From Hoylesella oralis ATCC 33269 (GTDB lineage Bacteria; Bacteroidota; Bacteroidia; Bacteroidales; Bacteroidaceae), in contig NZ_GL833116.1 in NCBI RefSeq assembly GCF_000185145.2, positions 2,501-66,500 of the forward strand: DNA of 64,000 bases, in the 5' to 3' direction. This document shows, in pieces, positions 1 through 8,379 of the stretch. The translations under genes were made by a program, and so were the position numbers. Position 1 is the stretch's first letter. Each line of letters begins with the position of its first letter. The notes beneath the pieces were generated by a model. The model saw only the letters and a list, made by a program, of their open reading frames with translations, ran no database searches and was not told the DNA's origin.

Positions 1-66
1 GTTGACACGCTGAAGCACGGAGGTTGACGCGATGAACCACGGAGGTTGACCTTGCGGAATAATTCA
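1..66. repeat. 22-bp tandem repeat cut by window edge
   Basis: GTTGAC recurs at positions 1, 23 and 45, giving two complete 22-bp units (ending CACGGAG) and part of a third. The array may continue to the left of the window. It lies beyond the 3' end of the minus-strand GH5 gene. No coding function is visible. Confidence 0.7.
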
Positions 67-76
67 TTACACAATA

Positions 77-106
77 TTTCCTCTTCCTTCTTACAGGAAG
101 AGGAAA
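77..106 (-). terminator. hairpin downstream of GH5 gene
   Basis: An 11-bp perfect inverted repeat, TTTCCTCTTCC and GGAAGAGGAAA, encloses an 8-nt loop about 40 nt past the stop codon of the minus-strand glycosidase gene. The stem is strong but no clear U-run follows, so its role as terminator is inferred. Confidence 0.5.
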
Positions 107-145
107 CGTTAGGAATGAAAAGTGAATGTTTTTTATAAGGTTTTC

Positions 146-1315
146 TTACTGTTCGTTTTTCTTAAATCCTGCTTTAACGATTTTTGCCCTTTCGGTTTCG
201 TATGCCACAGGGGCAGGTGTCGGATCTTTTTTAAACCAGAAAGCATCTGTGCCTTCTGCATGTTCTAAGCTCCAACCTTGCCACTCACGGAAAGCATGAT
301 AGCACCACGAGAAGTTATATTTCTCAAAAGTGTAGATTGCATCCGTCAGCCATGCTTTTGAGCTCTCGATGGGTGCCCATGCTATAACGCTGAATTCGCC
401 GATGAGTATGGGGACGTTGTTTTTCTCTGCAAAATCGGCAACAGGACGTAAGTCTGTTTCCATAGCAGAACGGTTCCAATTCCCATTAGGGTACTTGTTT
501 TGGATAGCGGCAAGTGCCTGTTCGCGCGACATGTTTTCAGCTCCGTATATTTTTTCGACACCCTGATGAGTAAAGCTGAAAGGTTTATAGAAGTGAATAC
601 TGTAGATAACGCGTTTATCTTTCAGTGGAACATAAGTTTTATATTCGTTATCGTTGATACCGGGTTGATAAACAATCCATACATCTTTATCGATTGCTCT
701 GATAGCTGCGATGATATCGGGAGACATCTCTCCCCATTGCTTTGGTGGATGTTGCCAGTTGATCTGCGGTTCGTTGAAAAGATCGTAGCCCCAAATCACG
801 TCATTGTATTCATTACCTTTGAATTTCGTGGCAATCTCTTTCCACATCCTAATAAAATTAGTTTTGAGTTCAGGATTTTTCCAAAAATCTTCCGTTCCTT
901 GTGTCGTAGTTGAAGGGACTTTTCCATCAATCGTTATTGGTGGCTCATGTAAATCTATGATAACTTTTATACCAGTACTACGGGCTGCATCGATTTTTGT
1001 TTGAACCATATTGAGATAATCCGGCAGAGCTTCCCAAAAGTCGCGTTTCCGCTTTGTTGCATAATTCACGGGGTTAAACTGCATTCTGATAACATTAGCA
1101 CCCCATGATTTAGCATCGCTGATGGCTTTTTGGTCTAAATATTCTGCGCTGCTCACCATAAAGCCGCGCACTCTTGGAGGTGTAACAATCTCTTCGGGAG
1201 GTGTGGGGGGATTGGGTTTAGGATCCGGTTTAGGTGTATCGGGGACAATGGGAGAGTCTTTACCTCCGCATGCAATTAGTAAGGATAGCGTAAATAATAC
1301 AATGACTTTTCTCAT
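146..1315 (-). CDS. GH5 family glycoside hydrolase, lipoprotein
   Basis: This is a predicted secreted endo-acting beta-glycosidase of the cellulase (GH5) clan, probably surface-anchored. A signal peptide ends in a lipobox (LLIAC, Cys16), followed by a proline-rich linker at residues 20-45. The (beta/alpha)8 domain covers about 50-380. Visible catalytic features are Arg77, His123 (DLHEP), Asn181-Glu182 (LFNEPQ, acid/base), His241 and Tyr243, and Glu307 (LIGEF, nucleophile). The 389-residue length suits a single-domain enzyme with a linker. It lies 170 bp downstream of another lipoprotein gene on the same strand. Substrate (glucan, mannan or other) cannot be decided from the motifs. Confidence 0.85.
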   Translation of the reverse strand: MRKVIVLFTLSLLIACGGKDSPIVPDTPKPDPKPNPPTPPEEIVTPPRVRGFMVSSAEYLDQKAISDAKSWGANVIRMQFNPVNYATKRKRDFWEALPDYLNMVQTKIDAARSTGIKVIIDLHEPPITIDGKVPSTTTQGTEDFWKNPELKTNFIRMWKEIATKFKGNEYNDVIWGYDLFNEPQINWQHPPKQWGEMSPDIIAAIRAIDKDVWIVYQPGINDNEYKTYVPLKDKRVIYSIHFYKPFSFTHQGVEKIYGAENMSREQALAAIQNKYPNGNWNRSAMETDLRPVADFAEKNNVPILIGEFSVIAWAPIESSKAWLTDAIYTFEKYNFSWCYHAFREWQGWSLEHAEGTDAFWFKKDPTPAPVAYETERAKIVKAGFKKNEQ

Positions 1316-1485
1316 AATTAATAGGTTTTAAGTTAAGAATTAAAGTATAAATCTATAAATTGTATTTAGGGATGGCAGATATGTTTTGAAAATAATTTGC
1401 TCACGATGTCTGTTTGAGTTACTTCGTTATGAGTAAAAATCTTTATAAAATAAAAGATATCTCTTGTGCCTCTGATTTCGTTGTT

Positions 1486-2484
1486 TTAGTCGTTTGGCAA
1501 GGTTGTACTTAGAATACGTTCTTTACTCAGCACCTTGTCGCTGCAATCTCTCGCACCTTGCCCGCCTTCGTAGTTTATCCAGTTAATGGTTTTCCATTTA
1601 GTGGAAATAGTAATAACACGTGAAACTCCGAAGCCATGAGCCCATGGCTTGTCAATGCCGATATAACCTCCGTTCATGCTGATATCCATGCCTACCTTGC
1701 CATCGGGAGTGCTCGGATCTAAGCGTACATCCACTGAAATGTAGATACCCTCTATACGAGTTTGGTCTATATCTTCGGGGAGATGCATACTGTTGGTTCC
1801 GAAATGGTTGATAATTACTTTGGCATCACACCATTTGTTTCCGTAATAATAGTAATTACCTGATTTGGGAATGGGGATAACAGAATATCCGTCGCGCTGG
1901 ATGGGCTTATAGAAACCGAAAGAGTTAGAGTCACCCGGTTTATAAAGTACGTTAACATAGTCCTTGTCGTATGCGCCCGACCATCTGATAGGTGTCTCGT
2001 CGGTTATCTGCGACTCGGGGAAATTTATGCGTCGCCATACGTTTTCACCTTTGTAAAGTATGTATGCACGATAGTTTTTTACGTTTATCAAAGTGTTAGG
2101 ATTGGGGTTGTTAGCGTCTATGAATAAGCCTCCTGTGAGACAATAACGATCCATGTTGCGATTTTCATCGGGATAGACACATGCCCCTTCTTCACCGTAA
2201 AGTCCCCATCCACACGTCTTGTAAAAACGCGAATTATGGTTCCAAGAAGCGATGTTAAGAGCTGCACCCAAATCTACCGTTCCTCCTTTTTGCCATAATT
2301 GCCTTGGATTATCAAAGCCCTTGAACACAAAAGGGGTGCCATCGTTATTGGCTTCGTGCCCTGCTTGAGTGTTACGTATGGCTTGTTCGAATAAGATAAT
2401 GGATTTAGAGTGTTCGTCTGTTTCCGAAGTACTGCAACCCGTAATAACGATAACAGATATAATCAAACAATATATTTTTCTCAT
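1486..2484 (-). CDS. hypothetical lipoprotein
   Basis: I do not recognise the family. The 332-residue protein starts with a signal peptide and lipobox (VITGC), so it should be lipid-anchored. The mature part is rich in Trp, Tyr, Asn and Gly and has four or five Cys residues, as in beta-sandwich carbohydrate-binding or surface proteins, but no catalytic motif is visible. It precedes the GH5 gene on the same strand, and an accessory role in glycan binding is a guess from context. The ATG start fits the signal peptide. Confidence 0.6.
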   Translation of the reverse strand: MRKIYCLIISVIVITGCSTSETDEHSKSIILFEQAIRNTQAGHEANNDGTPFVFKGFDNPRQLWQKGGTVDLGAALNIASWNHNSRFYKTCGWGLYGEEGACVYPDENRNMDRYCLTGGLFIDANNPNPNTLINVKNYRAYILYKGENVWRRINFPESQITDETPIRWSGAYDKDYVNVLYKPGDSNSFGFYKPIQRDGYSVIPIPKSGNYYYYGNKWCDAKVIINHFGTNSMHLPEDIDQTRIEGIYISVDVRLDPSTPDGKVGMDISMNGGYIGIDKPWAHGFGVSRVITISTKWKTINWINYEGGQGARDCSDKVLSKERILSTTLPND

Positions 2485-2569
2485 ATAGCTAAGAATTTTA
2501 TAGTTACTTTAGTCGTTTTAAAAGCGATGTGCGGAATATAGGCATTTAAGATAAATATGTTGGAATATA

Positions 2570-2601
2570 TTTGGAGATATCAAATAAAAGCCTTATCTTT
2601 G
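2570..2601 (+). promoter_or_regulatory. Bacteroidetes-type promoter of tRNA-Met
   Basis: TTTG at 2570-2573 is separated by 20 nt from TATCTTTG at 2594-2601, an excellent match to the primary sigma (sigma-ABfr) consensus. The tRNA begins 20 nt after the -7 box. Confidence 0.85.
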
Positions 2602-2621
2602 CATCCGCAATTAAGAAATAT

Positions 2622-2694
2622 CGCGGAGTGGAGCAGTTGGTAGCTCGCCAGGCTCATAACCTGGAGGTCGCATGTTCGAATCCTGCCTCCGCAA
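2622..2694 (+). tRNA. initiator tRNA-fMet (CAU)
   Basis: A 73-nt cloverleaf can be folded with acceptor stem CGCGGAG/CTCCGCA, D arm, anticodon loop CTCATAA and T loop TTCGAAT. Position 1 is C opposite A72, the unpaired first position typical of bacterial initiator tRNA. The discriminator is A and CCA is not encoded. The T stem GCATG/CCTGC has a T-C mismatch at 52-62. A rho-independent terminator follows at once. Confidence 0.93.
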
Positions 2695-2700
2695 CTTAAA

Positions 2701-2742
2701 ACGCTCAAAGGTCTTATTTAACGGACATTTTGAGCGTTTTTT
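2701..2742 (+). terminator. terminator after tRNA-fMet
   Basis: ACGCTCAAA pairs with TTTGAGCGT across a 19-nt loop and is followed by a T-run. It ends the tRNA transcript and lies just before the convergent SGNH hydrolase gene. Confidence 0.85.
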
Positions 2743-2752
2743 ATGTTGGTTG

Positions 2753-3436
2753 TTACTCTATGGCGTATTTACGAAGCTCGAATGCCCAGACTTTATAGCC
2801 GAAAGGTGTCAGGTGCAGGCCGTCTACAGTGAGCTCCTTACGCATTTCATTAGTACCATGACGCACGAATTTTGCAAAAAGATTGATGTATGTAATGCCT
2901 TGTGCGGCACAATAGATGCGTAATGCTCTGTTGATACGTGCCACATCATCGGTCTTTCCTTCGAGCGTTTTCCATCGGCCAAACGACTCGTTGATGGGCA
3001 GCAGACTCTGCACATAGAGCTTCGTTTCGGGCGCTTCGCGTCGTATCTTTTCAATTACTTGCTTGCACAATTCCACCACCTGTTCGGGCGATAGGTTGTG
3101 ACTAAGGTCGTTAACGCCCACCATCAGGAACAGTTTCTTGGGTTTTCCGGGCAATATCTGTATCAGTCTGCCCATGATACCCGCTGCGTCATCGCCGGCT
3201 ATACCGCGGTTACGTATGCGTTTCCACCTTAATAATTTGTTCCAATCTCCGCCAAGTTCCGTTAAACTGTTGCCCAACATCACAATGTCGGTGCTGTCTA
3301 TGGGCCTCATTTTCTCAAATTCTGCCACCCGTTCATTGTAGTGCGGAAACGATTTGTACGTTACTTTTTGCTGTCCATACATGCCCATCGCCATGCCTAC
3401 CGATAGCGTTATCATCGCCAATCTTATCCCTTTCAT
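2753..3436 (-). CDS. SGNH/GDSL-type hydrolase, secreted
   Basis: This is a 227-residue esterase or lipase-like SGNH hydrolase exported by an N-terminal signal peptide (about residues 1-21). Block I is LGNSLTE (catalytic Ser57), the oxyanion Gly is near 81, block III is VGVND (Asn109), and block V is DGLHLT (Asp205, His208). Sialate-O-acetylesterases and platelet-activating-factor acetylhydrolase-like enzymes of Bacteroidetes belong here, but substrate cannot be read from sequence. I chose the ATG one base after the stop of the upstream M48 gene; a TTG eight codons earlier would overlap that gene and spoil the signal peptide. It is probably co-transcribed with the protease gene. Confidence 0.85.
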   Translation of the reverse strand: MKGIRLAMITLSVGMAMGMYGQQKVTYKSFPHYNERVAEFEKMRPIDSTDIVMLGNSLTELGGDWNKLLRWKRIRNRGIAGDDAAGIMGRLIQILPGKPKKLFLMVGVNDLSHNLSPEQVVELCKQVIEKIRREAPETKLYVQSLLPINESFGRWKTLEGKTDDVARINRALRIYCAAQGITYINLFAKFVRHGTNEMRKELTVDGLHLTPFGYKVWAFELRKYAIE

Positions 3437-3437
3437 C

Positions 3438-4445
3438 TTAGAATTGCTCAAGTATTTCAATCCTTTTCTTAGTATCCGGATGGGTACTGAACAGCGAATT
3501 CATGAACCCCATGATACCTGTAGCCATCTCATCCGGATGCATTATGAACAGTTGAGCTACATCCTCGCGCCCTACATTGTCCAATCCGGGATCATCGGAT
3601 ATCTTTTTTAGCGCCGAAGCCAGTGCCAACGGATTGCCCGAAAGTTCCGCCCCGCCCGCGTCGGCCATATATTCGCGTTTGCGAGAGATGGCAAATCGGG
3701 TAATCAACGTGAAGAAGTAAGCAATGGCGCAGCACACTATACCGATGAGAAATATCACGATAATAGAGCCTCCGCTGCCTTTCCCGTTGCTGTTGCTGCT
3801 GCGTCTGCCGCCGCCATACAGCATGGTGTTGTACATTAAGCGCACCGCCAAGCTCATTATTGTAGATACGATACCCACGAAGATGATGCTTGTTATGAGC
3901 AACCGAGTGTCGTGGTTGCGGATATGGGTGAGCTCATGACCGATCACGCCAGCAAGCTCTTCGTCGTTTAAACGGCTCATCAGTCCTGTTGTAACGGTTA
4001 CCGTATAGCTGTTCTTGTTAATTCCGCTGGCGAAAGCATTCAGTTGCGGATCGTCTACAACGTTGATCTTCGGCATATCCATGTTACATGTGATGCAGAG
4101 ATTTTCCACGATATTGTAAATCCGAGGGTTCTCCTTGCGTGTCAGCGGGCGCGATCCGGTAGCATGACTGATCATGCTTGTATTCGTAAAATAGGCGATT
4201 GCGAACCACAAGGCCACGCCCCCGATTACCCAAGGCACTGTGGTTACGAAGTAATAATTCACCGTTTCCACGTCGAGGGTGTATATTCTGTTTCCCATTT
4301 CGTCGTAGTATTCCGCACCGAAATAGTTTACCAATGCCAGAAATACCCATACCATGCCTAAGATAATAATGGGAAACATCATCAACAATATTAGGCTCAA
4401 CAGGTTATTCCGGCGTATCTGAGTTTGTATTCCTACATATTTCAT
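3438..4445 (-). CDS. M48 family zinc metalloprotease (HtpX-like)
   Basis: This is an integral-membrane metalloprotease. Two transmembrane segments lie near residues 18-40 and 68-88, and two more near 183-205 and 227-248. The HExxH motif is His170-Glu171-x-x-His174 (GHELTH), and the third zinc ligand is likely Glu258 in REYMADAGGAEL. A Gly/Ser-rich loop lies at 210-227. HtpX-type proteases degrade damaged membrane proteins. The upstream gene on the same strand encodes LemA, a pairing common in bacteria, but the two are separated here by a 305-bp gap with a 22-bp tandem repeat. The downstream SGNH gene starts one base after the stop. Confidence 0.9.
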   Translation of the reverse strand: MKYVGIQTQIRRNNLLSLILLMMFPIIILGMVWVFLALVNYFGAEYYDEMGNRIYTLDVETVNYYFVTTVPWVIGGVALWFAIAYFTNTSMISHATGSRPLTRKENPRIYNIVENLCITCNMDMPKINVVDDPQLNAFASGINKNSYTVTVTTGLMSRLNDEELAGVIGHELTHIRNHDTRLLITSIIFVGIVSTIMSLAVRLMYNTMLYGGGRRSSNSNGKGSGGSIIVIFLIGIVCCAIAYFFTLITRFAISRKREYMADAGGAELSGNPLALASALKKISDDPGLDNVGREDVAQLFIMHPDEMATGIMGFMNSLFSTHPDTKKRIEILEQF

Positions 4446-4470
4446 GTGTGTAAGAGTTAGTTCTTTATTC

Positions 4471-4646
4471 GTAAGGAGATGGCCTCTTTATCGTAAGGAG
4501 ATGGCCTTTTTACTGTAAGGAGATGGCCTCTTTATTGTAAGGAGACGGCCTCTTTACCGTAAGGAGACGACCTTTTTACTGTAAGGAGACGGTCTTTTTA
4601 CTGTAAGGAGATGGCCTCTTTATTGTAAGGAGACGGTCTTTGTAAC
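4471..4646. repeat. 22-bp tandem repeat, 8 units, between lemA and M48 gene
   Basis: Eight consecutive units of exactly 22 bp start with GTAAGGAGA and carry a C/T-rich second half. Variation is limited to a few transitions per unit. A partial unit precedes at about 4463 and the last unit decays at its 3' end. It fills over half of the 305-bp gap between two genes that read minus, so it lies in the leader of the M48 gene or in the lemA-M48 read-through transcript. Confidence 0.95.
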
Positions 4647-4750
4647 ACTGAACAAGTGTAGAGAAACGGCATAGTCCTTAGGTTCGAGTAAACCAAAGGG
4701 TGCTTCTCTGCCTGTAGATGCGGTGGTGCAGAAGTGCCGTCCGCACCCTG

Positions 4751-5311
4751 TCAGAACTTTACTTCGGGTGCCTTCTCGTAACTGTCGCGCTGTTCTTGCG
4801 GCACTTCATACATCGGTTCTTTCTTAAAACCGAACATGTTGGCAAAGAGGTTCGAGGGGAAAGTCTGCACGGCATTATTCAGTTCGCGCGTTGCCGAGTT
4901 GAAGTAACGGCGCACGGCTGCCAGTTTGTTCTCGATATCGGCTATCTCTCCCTGCAACTGCAGGAAGTTCTGGTTGGCCTTCAGTTCCGGATAAGCCTCT
5001 AAAGACACCTTGAGTCCGGCCAGTGCACTGGTCAGTGCGTTGTCTGCGGCCATCTTATCATTAATCGTAGTTGCACTCATTGCGGCCGCCCGCGCTTCGG
5101 TTACGCGCTGGAATACTTCTTTTTCGTGTTCGGCATAGCCTTTGACTGTTCCTACCAACTGCGGCACAAGGTCGTAACGTTGCTTCAGTTGAACATCGAT
5201 ATTTGCAAAAGCATTTTCTCGATTATTACGCAACTTAACGAGGTTGTTATAGATGCTGATTGCCCAAAGTGCCAGTAGCACCACCACTGCCAATACGATA
5301 ATTCCTGTCAT
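4751..5311 (-). CDS. lemA: LemA family protein
   Basis: The 186-residue protein has one N-terminal transmembrane segment (about residues 2-20) followed by a long helical, coiled-coil-like domain facing the periplasm or envelope. Typical LemA signatures are YNNLVKLRNNRENAFANID, the QRYDLVPQLV block and the C-terminal FNSATRELNNAV and FPSNLFA blocks. LemA proteins have no enzymatic motif and are often encoded next to HtpX-like proteases, as here. Function beyond membrane association is unknown. Confidence 0.92.
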   Translation of the reverse strand: MTGIIVLAVVVLLALWAISIYNNLVKLRNNRENAFANIDVQLKQRYDLVPQLVGTVKGYAEHEKEVFQRVTEARAAAMSATTINDKMAADNALTSALAGLKVSLEAYPELKANQNFLQLQGEIADIENKLAAVRRYFNSATRELNNAVQTFPSNLFANMFGFKKEPMYEVPQEQRDSYEKAPEVKF

Positions 5312-5398
5312 AATATTTTGTTTTTAGTTGATAAATCGTACGTTTCCGCCCGACGGCATACCCCTATAGAGGTTTGCAGGCAAATGTATGTACCGATT

Positions 5399-5407
5399 GC
5401 AAAGATA
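5399..5407 (-). promoter_or_regulatory. -7 box upstream of lemA
   Basis: TATCTTTGC reads on the minus strand about 90 nt before the lemA start. No convincing TTTG lies at -33, so only the -7 element is supported. Confidence 0.6.
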
Positions 5408-5491
5408 CGATTTTATTCTGAAAAATGCTAAGTATAAGATTTATTAACAGCCGGTGGCCCCTGTATAGCTGCGATATGAGTTTATTTTTCG

Positions 5492-5499
5492 TACCTTTG
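5492..5499 (+). promoter_or_regulatory. -7 box upstream of the gene at 5598
   Basis: TACCTTTG matches the Bacteroidetes -7 element about 100 nt before the next plus-strand gene. It is divergent with the lemA promoter in the same 286-bp gap. Confidence 0.6.
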
Positions 5500-5597
5500 T
5501 CTGCGGTTAGTAACCTTATATATAATATGTAGATGCGCTCCCTGAAAACTCGCAGGTATTTATCCGACCAAAGTTAGATTGGTGATTTTCTATCGAT

Positions 5598-6527
5598 ATG
5601 ACACAGGTACAACTCTCGTTCATAGCCATGTGTGTGGTTTTTGTGCTGCTCATGGCTGCCATATATTATGGTTTTTACAGATTTTTGAAACGTCCTCAAA
5701 GAGATGAAGAGGGGCGTCTGACCTCGCAATGGGATGTTATTTTCGGCATCGATACGCGTATCGATGTTTCACCTGAAGGTAAGACATTAGGTATCAAGCA
5801 TCGCGATATCGAAAGTATGCGTGCGGTTGTTGTGGCTCTTTTCGTGTTGATACTTTTCTTGAGCGGCGTGTTTGTTTATACTCTCATCGGCTTTCCTGTT
5901 CGCCCGCCCGTCTTCCGAATAGGACAAACTGAGTTGGTTATCGGTAAAACAACGGTACGAGATTTGATGCAGGAAGGTTATGTGCTTTATCTGAAAAATA
6001 CCGATACGCCCGACACCATACGTGCAGAACGTGGCCGGAGCACAGTTGTGTTGGGCCTGTACACCCCGCAGAAAAGAACCATAACGTTTACCTGCAAGCA
6101 CGAAACATCGGCAGAGAACAGCGATTTAGCCCTTGTTAAAGACGGTATTGTGGTGGCCTTCGTTAATCTCTACCCCGAAGAGGGCGAAACATCTCCCCTC
6201 GAACGTTGCGCTATCAAAGAACTGTATATGTATGAGAGCAACCTCGCTGCATTGCAAAAGGCGCATGTCGACGTATCTGTAGATCGTGTTTTGCTCACCG
6301 ATTTCCATCGTAAACAGTTCGAAGCCACGTTCGGTAAACGCATTTGGCTGTATCCCTCTTACGCCGATCATACGCGTACGAACGACTCATACTGTGTGGC
6401 GAAGACGTCGATAAGTGACGGTCTCTTTTGGAACCGCTATAATTTTTGCGTGAAAGTAAACCCTACCGGCACTGTTGTAACCGGCTTCGAACTGAATTGC
6501 CGGTATCGGAAAGATAAAGAAGAGTAG
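5598..6527 (+). CDS. hypothetical protein with two transmembrane segments
   Basis: I do not recognise this 309-residue protein. Hydrophobic segments lie at about residues 7-28 and 75-98, separated by a charged loop of about 45 residues. The remaining 210 residues form a soluble domain with IGQTELVIGKTTVRDLMQEGY, resembling in style the small envelope domains that start with 'G.T..dl...G', and two similar blocks follow. Both termini would then be on the same side of the membrane. It stands alone with its own promoter. No enzyme motif is visible. Confidence 0.65.
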   Translation: MTQVQLSFIAMCVVFVLLMAAIYYGFYRFLKRPQRDEEGRLTSQWDVIFGIDTRIDVSPEGKTLGIKHRDIESMRAVVVALFVLILFLSGVFVYTLIGFPVRPPVFRIGQTELVIGKTTVRDLMQEGYVLYLKNTDTPDTIRAERGRSTVVLGLYTPQKRTITFTCKHETSAENSDLALVKDGIVVAFVNLYPEEGETSPLERCAIKELYMYESNLAALQKAHVDVSVDRVLLTDFHRKQFEATFGKRIWLYPSYADHTRTNDSYCVAKTSISDGLFWNRYNFCVKVNPTGTVVTGFELNCRYRKDKEE

Positions 6528-6875
6528 GCTTTCTTGAAAGCAAAAGCTACGCCCTGTAAAAGGCAGATGTGCCATTTAAGCCCGATAGAGTGCCTGTGTA
6601 AGGCGGTTAGGTAGGCAACATGAGAAATGAGTTTGCAATGTGTTTGTAATAAACAAGTTATAGGTGTGAATTATAGAGTGTACTCCTGTCTTTGGTAAAG
6701 ATGGGCAAGGACAGGGCGATATCTTTCTGAAATAAGAGACGGGCGTTATATTAGGGAGCGGCAGCTATAAGAGGCGGCGGAAGAATGTTGACCGAACGGG
6801 CCCGACGGAAATGAAAATCCGGTTGTTCGAACCCTGTAAGCAGTAAGAACAACCGGATTGTATAGTTGCAATATT
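6528..6875. other. 348-bp intergenic region
   Basis: The region between convergent genes holds a degenerate copy of the dispersed CTGTC/GGGCATAGA-type repeat near 6550-6590, which includes a GGCAGATGTGCC block, and at its right end the transglycosylase terminator. No reading frame with coding character is seen. Confidence 0.5.
6816..6859 (-). terminator. terminator of the lytic transglycosylase gene
   Basis: AATCCGGTTGTTC and GAACAACCGGATT form a perfect 13-bp stem with an 18-nt loop. On the minus strand it follows the stop codon by 16 nt and is followed by TTTTC, consistent with intrinsic termination. Confidence 0.75.
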
Positions 6876-7310
6876 TTATTTCATTGCTCGCATAACCTTC
6901 TCGAAATATCGCTGCGTTTTCTTCACGCTATAATGGGTACCCCCATTCCATGAACGAATTGCATGTTCGATATTGTTCGTTGGATTATGTACAGACTGGA
7001 TGAGAAGGAACATTTCTTTCGACTTAGCAATGCTGAATCTGTCAGATAATTTGTATCTCTTTTTGCTTTTTTTCCTTTTAAGAATCTGGTTACATTCAGC
7101 TACCAAGATCGGTGTTATCTGCATTACGCCCACCGAGTTGCCATGTTTAGCGTAGCGTTGCCCACCGCTTTCTACTTGAATAATGGCTTCTATCACGGGG
7201 TTCCAGTCTACTTTGTTTGCCTTTTTCCCCTTGCCTGCTGCCGAAACAGCGCTTGGGAATCCTGAAAATACAATTAAAATTATTACTACATACGTTATAA
7301 ATCTCTTCAT
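6876..7310 (-). CDS. small lytic transglycosylase (SLT domain), secreted
   Basis: This 144-residue protein has a signal peptide (about residues 1-25) and a compact goose-lysozyme-like SLT domain. The motif IQVESGGQRYAKHGNSVGVM contains the catalytic Glu (about residue 47), followed by QITP and, near the C-terminus, AIRSWNGG (the usual 'a..aYNaG' block). It should cleave peptidoglycan with formation of 1,6-anhydro-muramic ends. The domain is at the small end of the family. The gene is monocistronic, with a strong promoter about 165 nt upstream and a terminator behind it. Confidence 0.8.
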   Translation of the reverse strand: MKRFITYVVIILIVFSGFPSAVSAAGKGKKANKVDWNPVIEAIIQVESGGQRYAKHGNSVGVMQITPILVAECNQILKRKKSKKRYKLSDRFSIAKSKEMFLLIQSVHNPTNNIEHAIRSWNGGTHYSVKKTQRYFEKVMRAMK

Positions 7311-7476
7311 ACTTTGTTGTTTATGGAGTTCTGAGTATAGGAAAAAAGCAAAGATTACTCGCGACTGTAGCTTATGTGAGAATGAGTTGTGCCAACAGTC
7401 TAAACTCCGTTCAGATACCTTAGTGAATAGCTTTTCCGAAACAAAAAGAATGTGCTATCCTTATTCTTATCGGGCG

Positions 7477-7508
7477 CAAAGATACGAAAAAAATACGAAC
7501 AGGCCAAA
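7477..7508 (-). promoter_or_regulatory. promoter of the lytic transglycosylase gene
   Basis: On the minus strand TTTG (7505-7508) and TATCTTTG (7477-7484) are separated by exactly 20 nt. The leader to the ATG at 7310 would be about 160 nt, long for this group. I found no recognisable riboswitch in it. Confidence 0.8.
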
Positions 7509-7669
7509 TAATTTATATAAATATCGGCGATAGGCTATGAGTATAAGGCAGTTAAACGGCCTGTCTGTCGGGCATAGACAGTACTTATGTTGTAAGTGGA
7601 AAGTACGTAAAAAGTGTTCGCTTTTACCAATAAATTTGATCGAAGAGCAATAATAAAATGTTTATTTGC

Positions 7670-7700
7670 TTGCATAGTCCGAATAAAAATAATATTTTTG
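7670..7700 (+). promoter_or_regulatory. promoter of the TetR-fabG-rluA operon
   Basis: TTG at 7670-7672, a 20-nt spacer and TATTTTTG at 7693-7700 match the Bacteroidetes consensus, about 50 nt before the TetR start. It is divergent from the transglycosylase promoter. The TetR protein may bind here, but no clear palindrome was seen. Confidence 0.75.
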
Positions 7701-7750
7701 CACAACGATAATACATGTGCATTTAACATAAAGCCACGGAGGAGCTGAAT

Positions 7751-8344
7751 ATGTCGATATCTAAAACACGGCAAAAACTGGTAGATGTTGCCCGTCAGTT
7801 GTTTGCCAAAAACGGGATAGCCAATACTACAATGAACGATATTGCCGTGGCTTCCGGCAAAGGACGGCGCACACTCTACACGTATTTCAGCCGGAAAGAA
7901 GACGTATATTCGGCAGTTATCGAGTCTGAACTGGAGCGTTTGTCCGATAAACTCGACGAAGTAGCAGCCATGAAAATGCGTCCACAGGACAAAATCATAG
8001 AGCTTATCTACACTCACCTAAGCATGATCAAGGAGACTGTGGTACGAAATGGCAACTTAAGAGCCGAGTTTTTCCGCAATATATGGATGGTGGAAAAGGT
8101 ACGGAAGAACTTCGACGAGGACGAGATAGAGCTTTTTCGTAAGGTATATGTCGAGGGTAAGGCTGACGGAGAGTTCGATATCGACGATGTGGACTTAGTG
8201 GCAGACATTACACATTATTGTATTAAAGGGCTCGAAGTGCCGTTCATTTACGGACGTTTGGGGCACGGACTCACGGAAGAGTCAAGCAAACCCTTGGTTG
8301 CCAAGGTGGTCTATGGCGCTTTGGGTAAAGCAAGTCTGAAGTAA
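7751..8344 (+). CDS. TetR/AcrR family transcriptional regulator
   Basis: The 197-residue protein has a canonical TetR N-terminal helix-turn-helix (about residues 10-55: ARQLFAKNGIANTTMNDIA, then GRRTLYTYFSRKEDVY). The C-terminal ligand-binding half is helical and diverged. FabG follows after 35 bp and a pseudouridine synthase follows FabG, so the regulator may control this fatty-acid gene or its own operon. The ligand is unknown. Confidence 0.9.
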   Translation: MSISKTRQKLVDVARQLFAKNGIANTTMNDIAVASGKGRRTLYTYFSRKEDVYSAVIESELERLSDKLDEVAAMKMRPQDKIIELIYTHLSMIKETVVRNGNLRAEFFRNIWMVEKVRKNFDEDEIELFRKVYVEGKADGEFDIDDVDLVADITHYCIKGLEVPFIYGRLGHGLTEESSKPLVAKVVYGALGKASLK

Positions 8345-8379
8345 AATCAATCATATAAACAATTTAATCGATTAGAAAA

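Noticed and set aside
3437..3460. TTG start eight codons upstream for the SGNH hydrolase
   Set aside because: It lies inside the M48 gene and would bury the signal peptide; the ATG just after that gene's stop is better.
4471..4646. Serial five-codon peptides in the 22-bp repeat as real genes
   Set aside because: AAGGAG touches the ATG without spacing, and this group rarely uses such sites; half of the units have ACG in place of ATG.
7311..7476. Riboswitch in the long leader of the lytic transglycosylase gene
   Set aside because: No known aptamer core or clear terminator/antiterminator pair was recognised.
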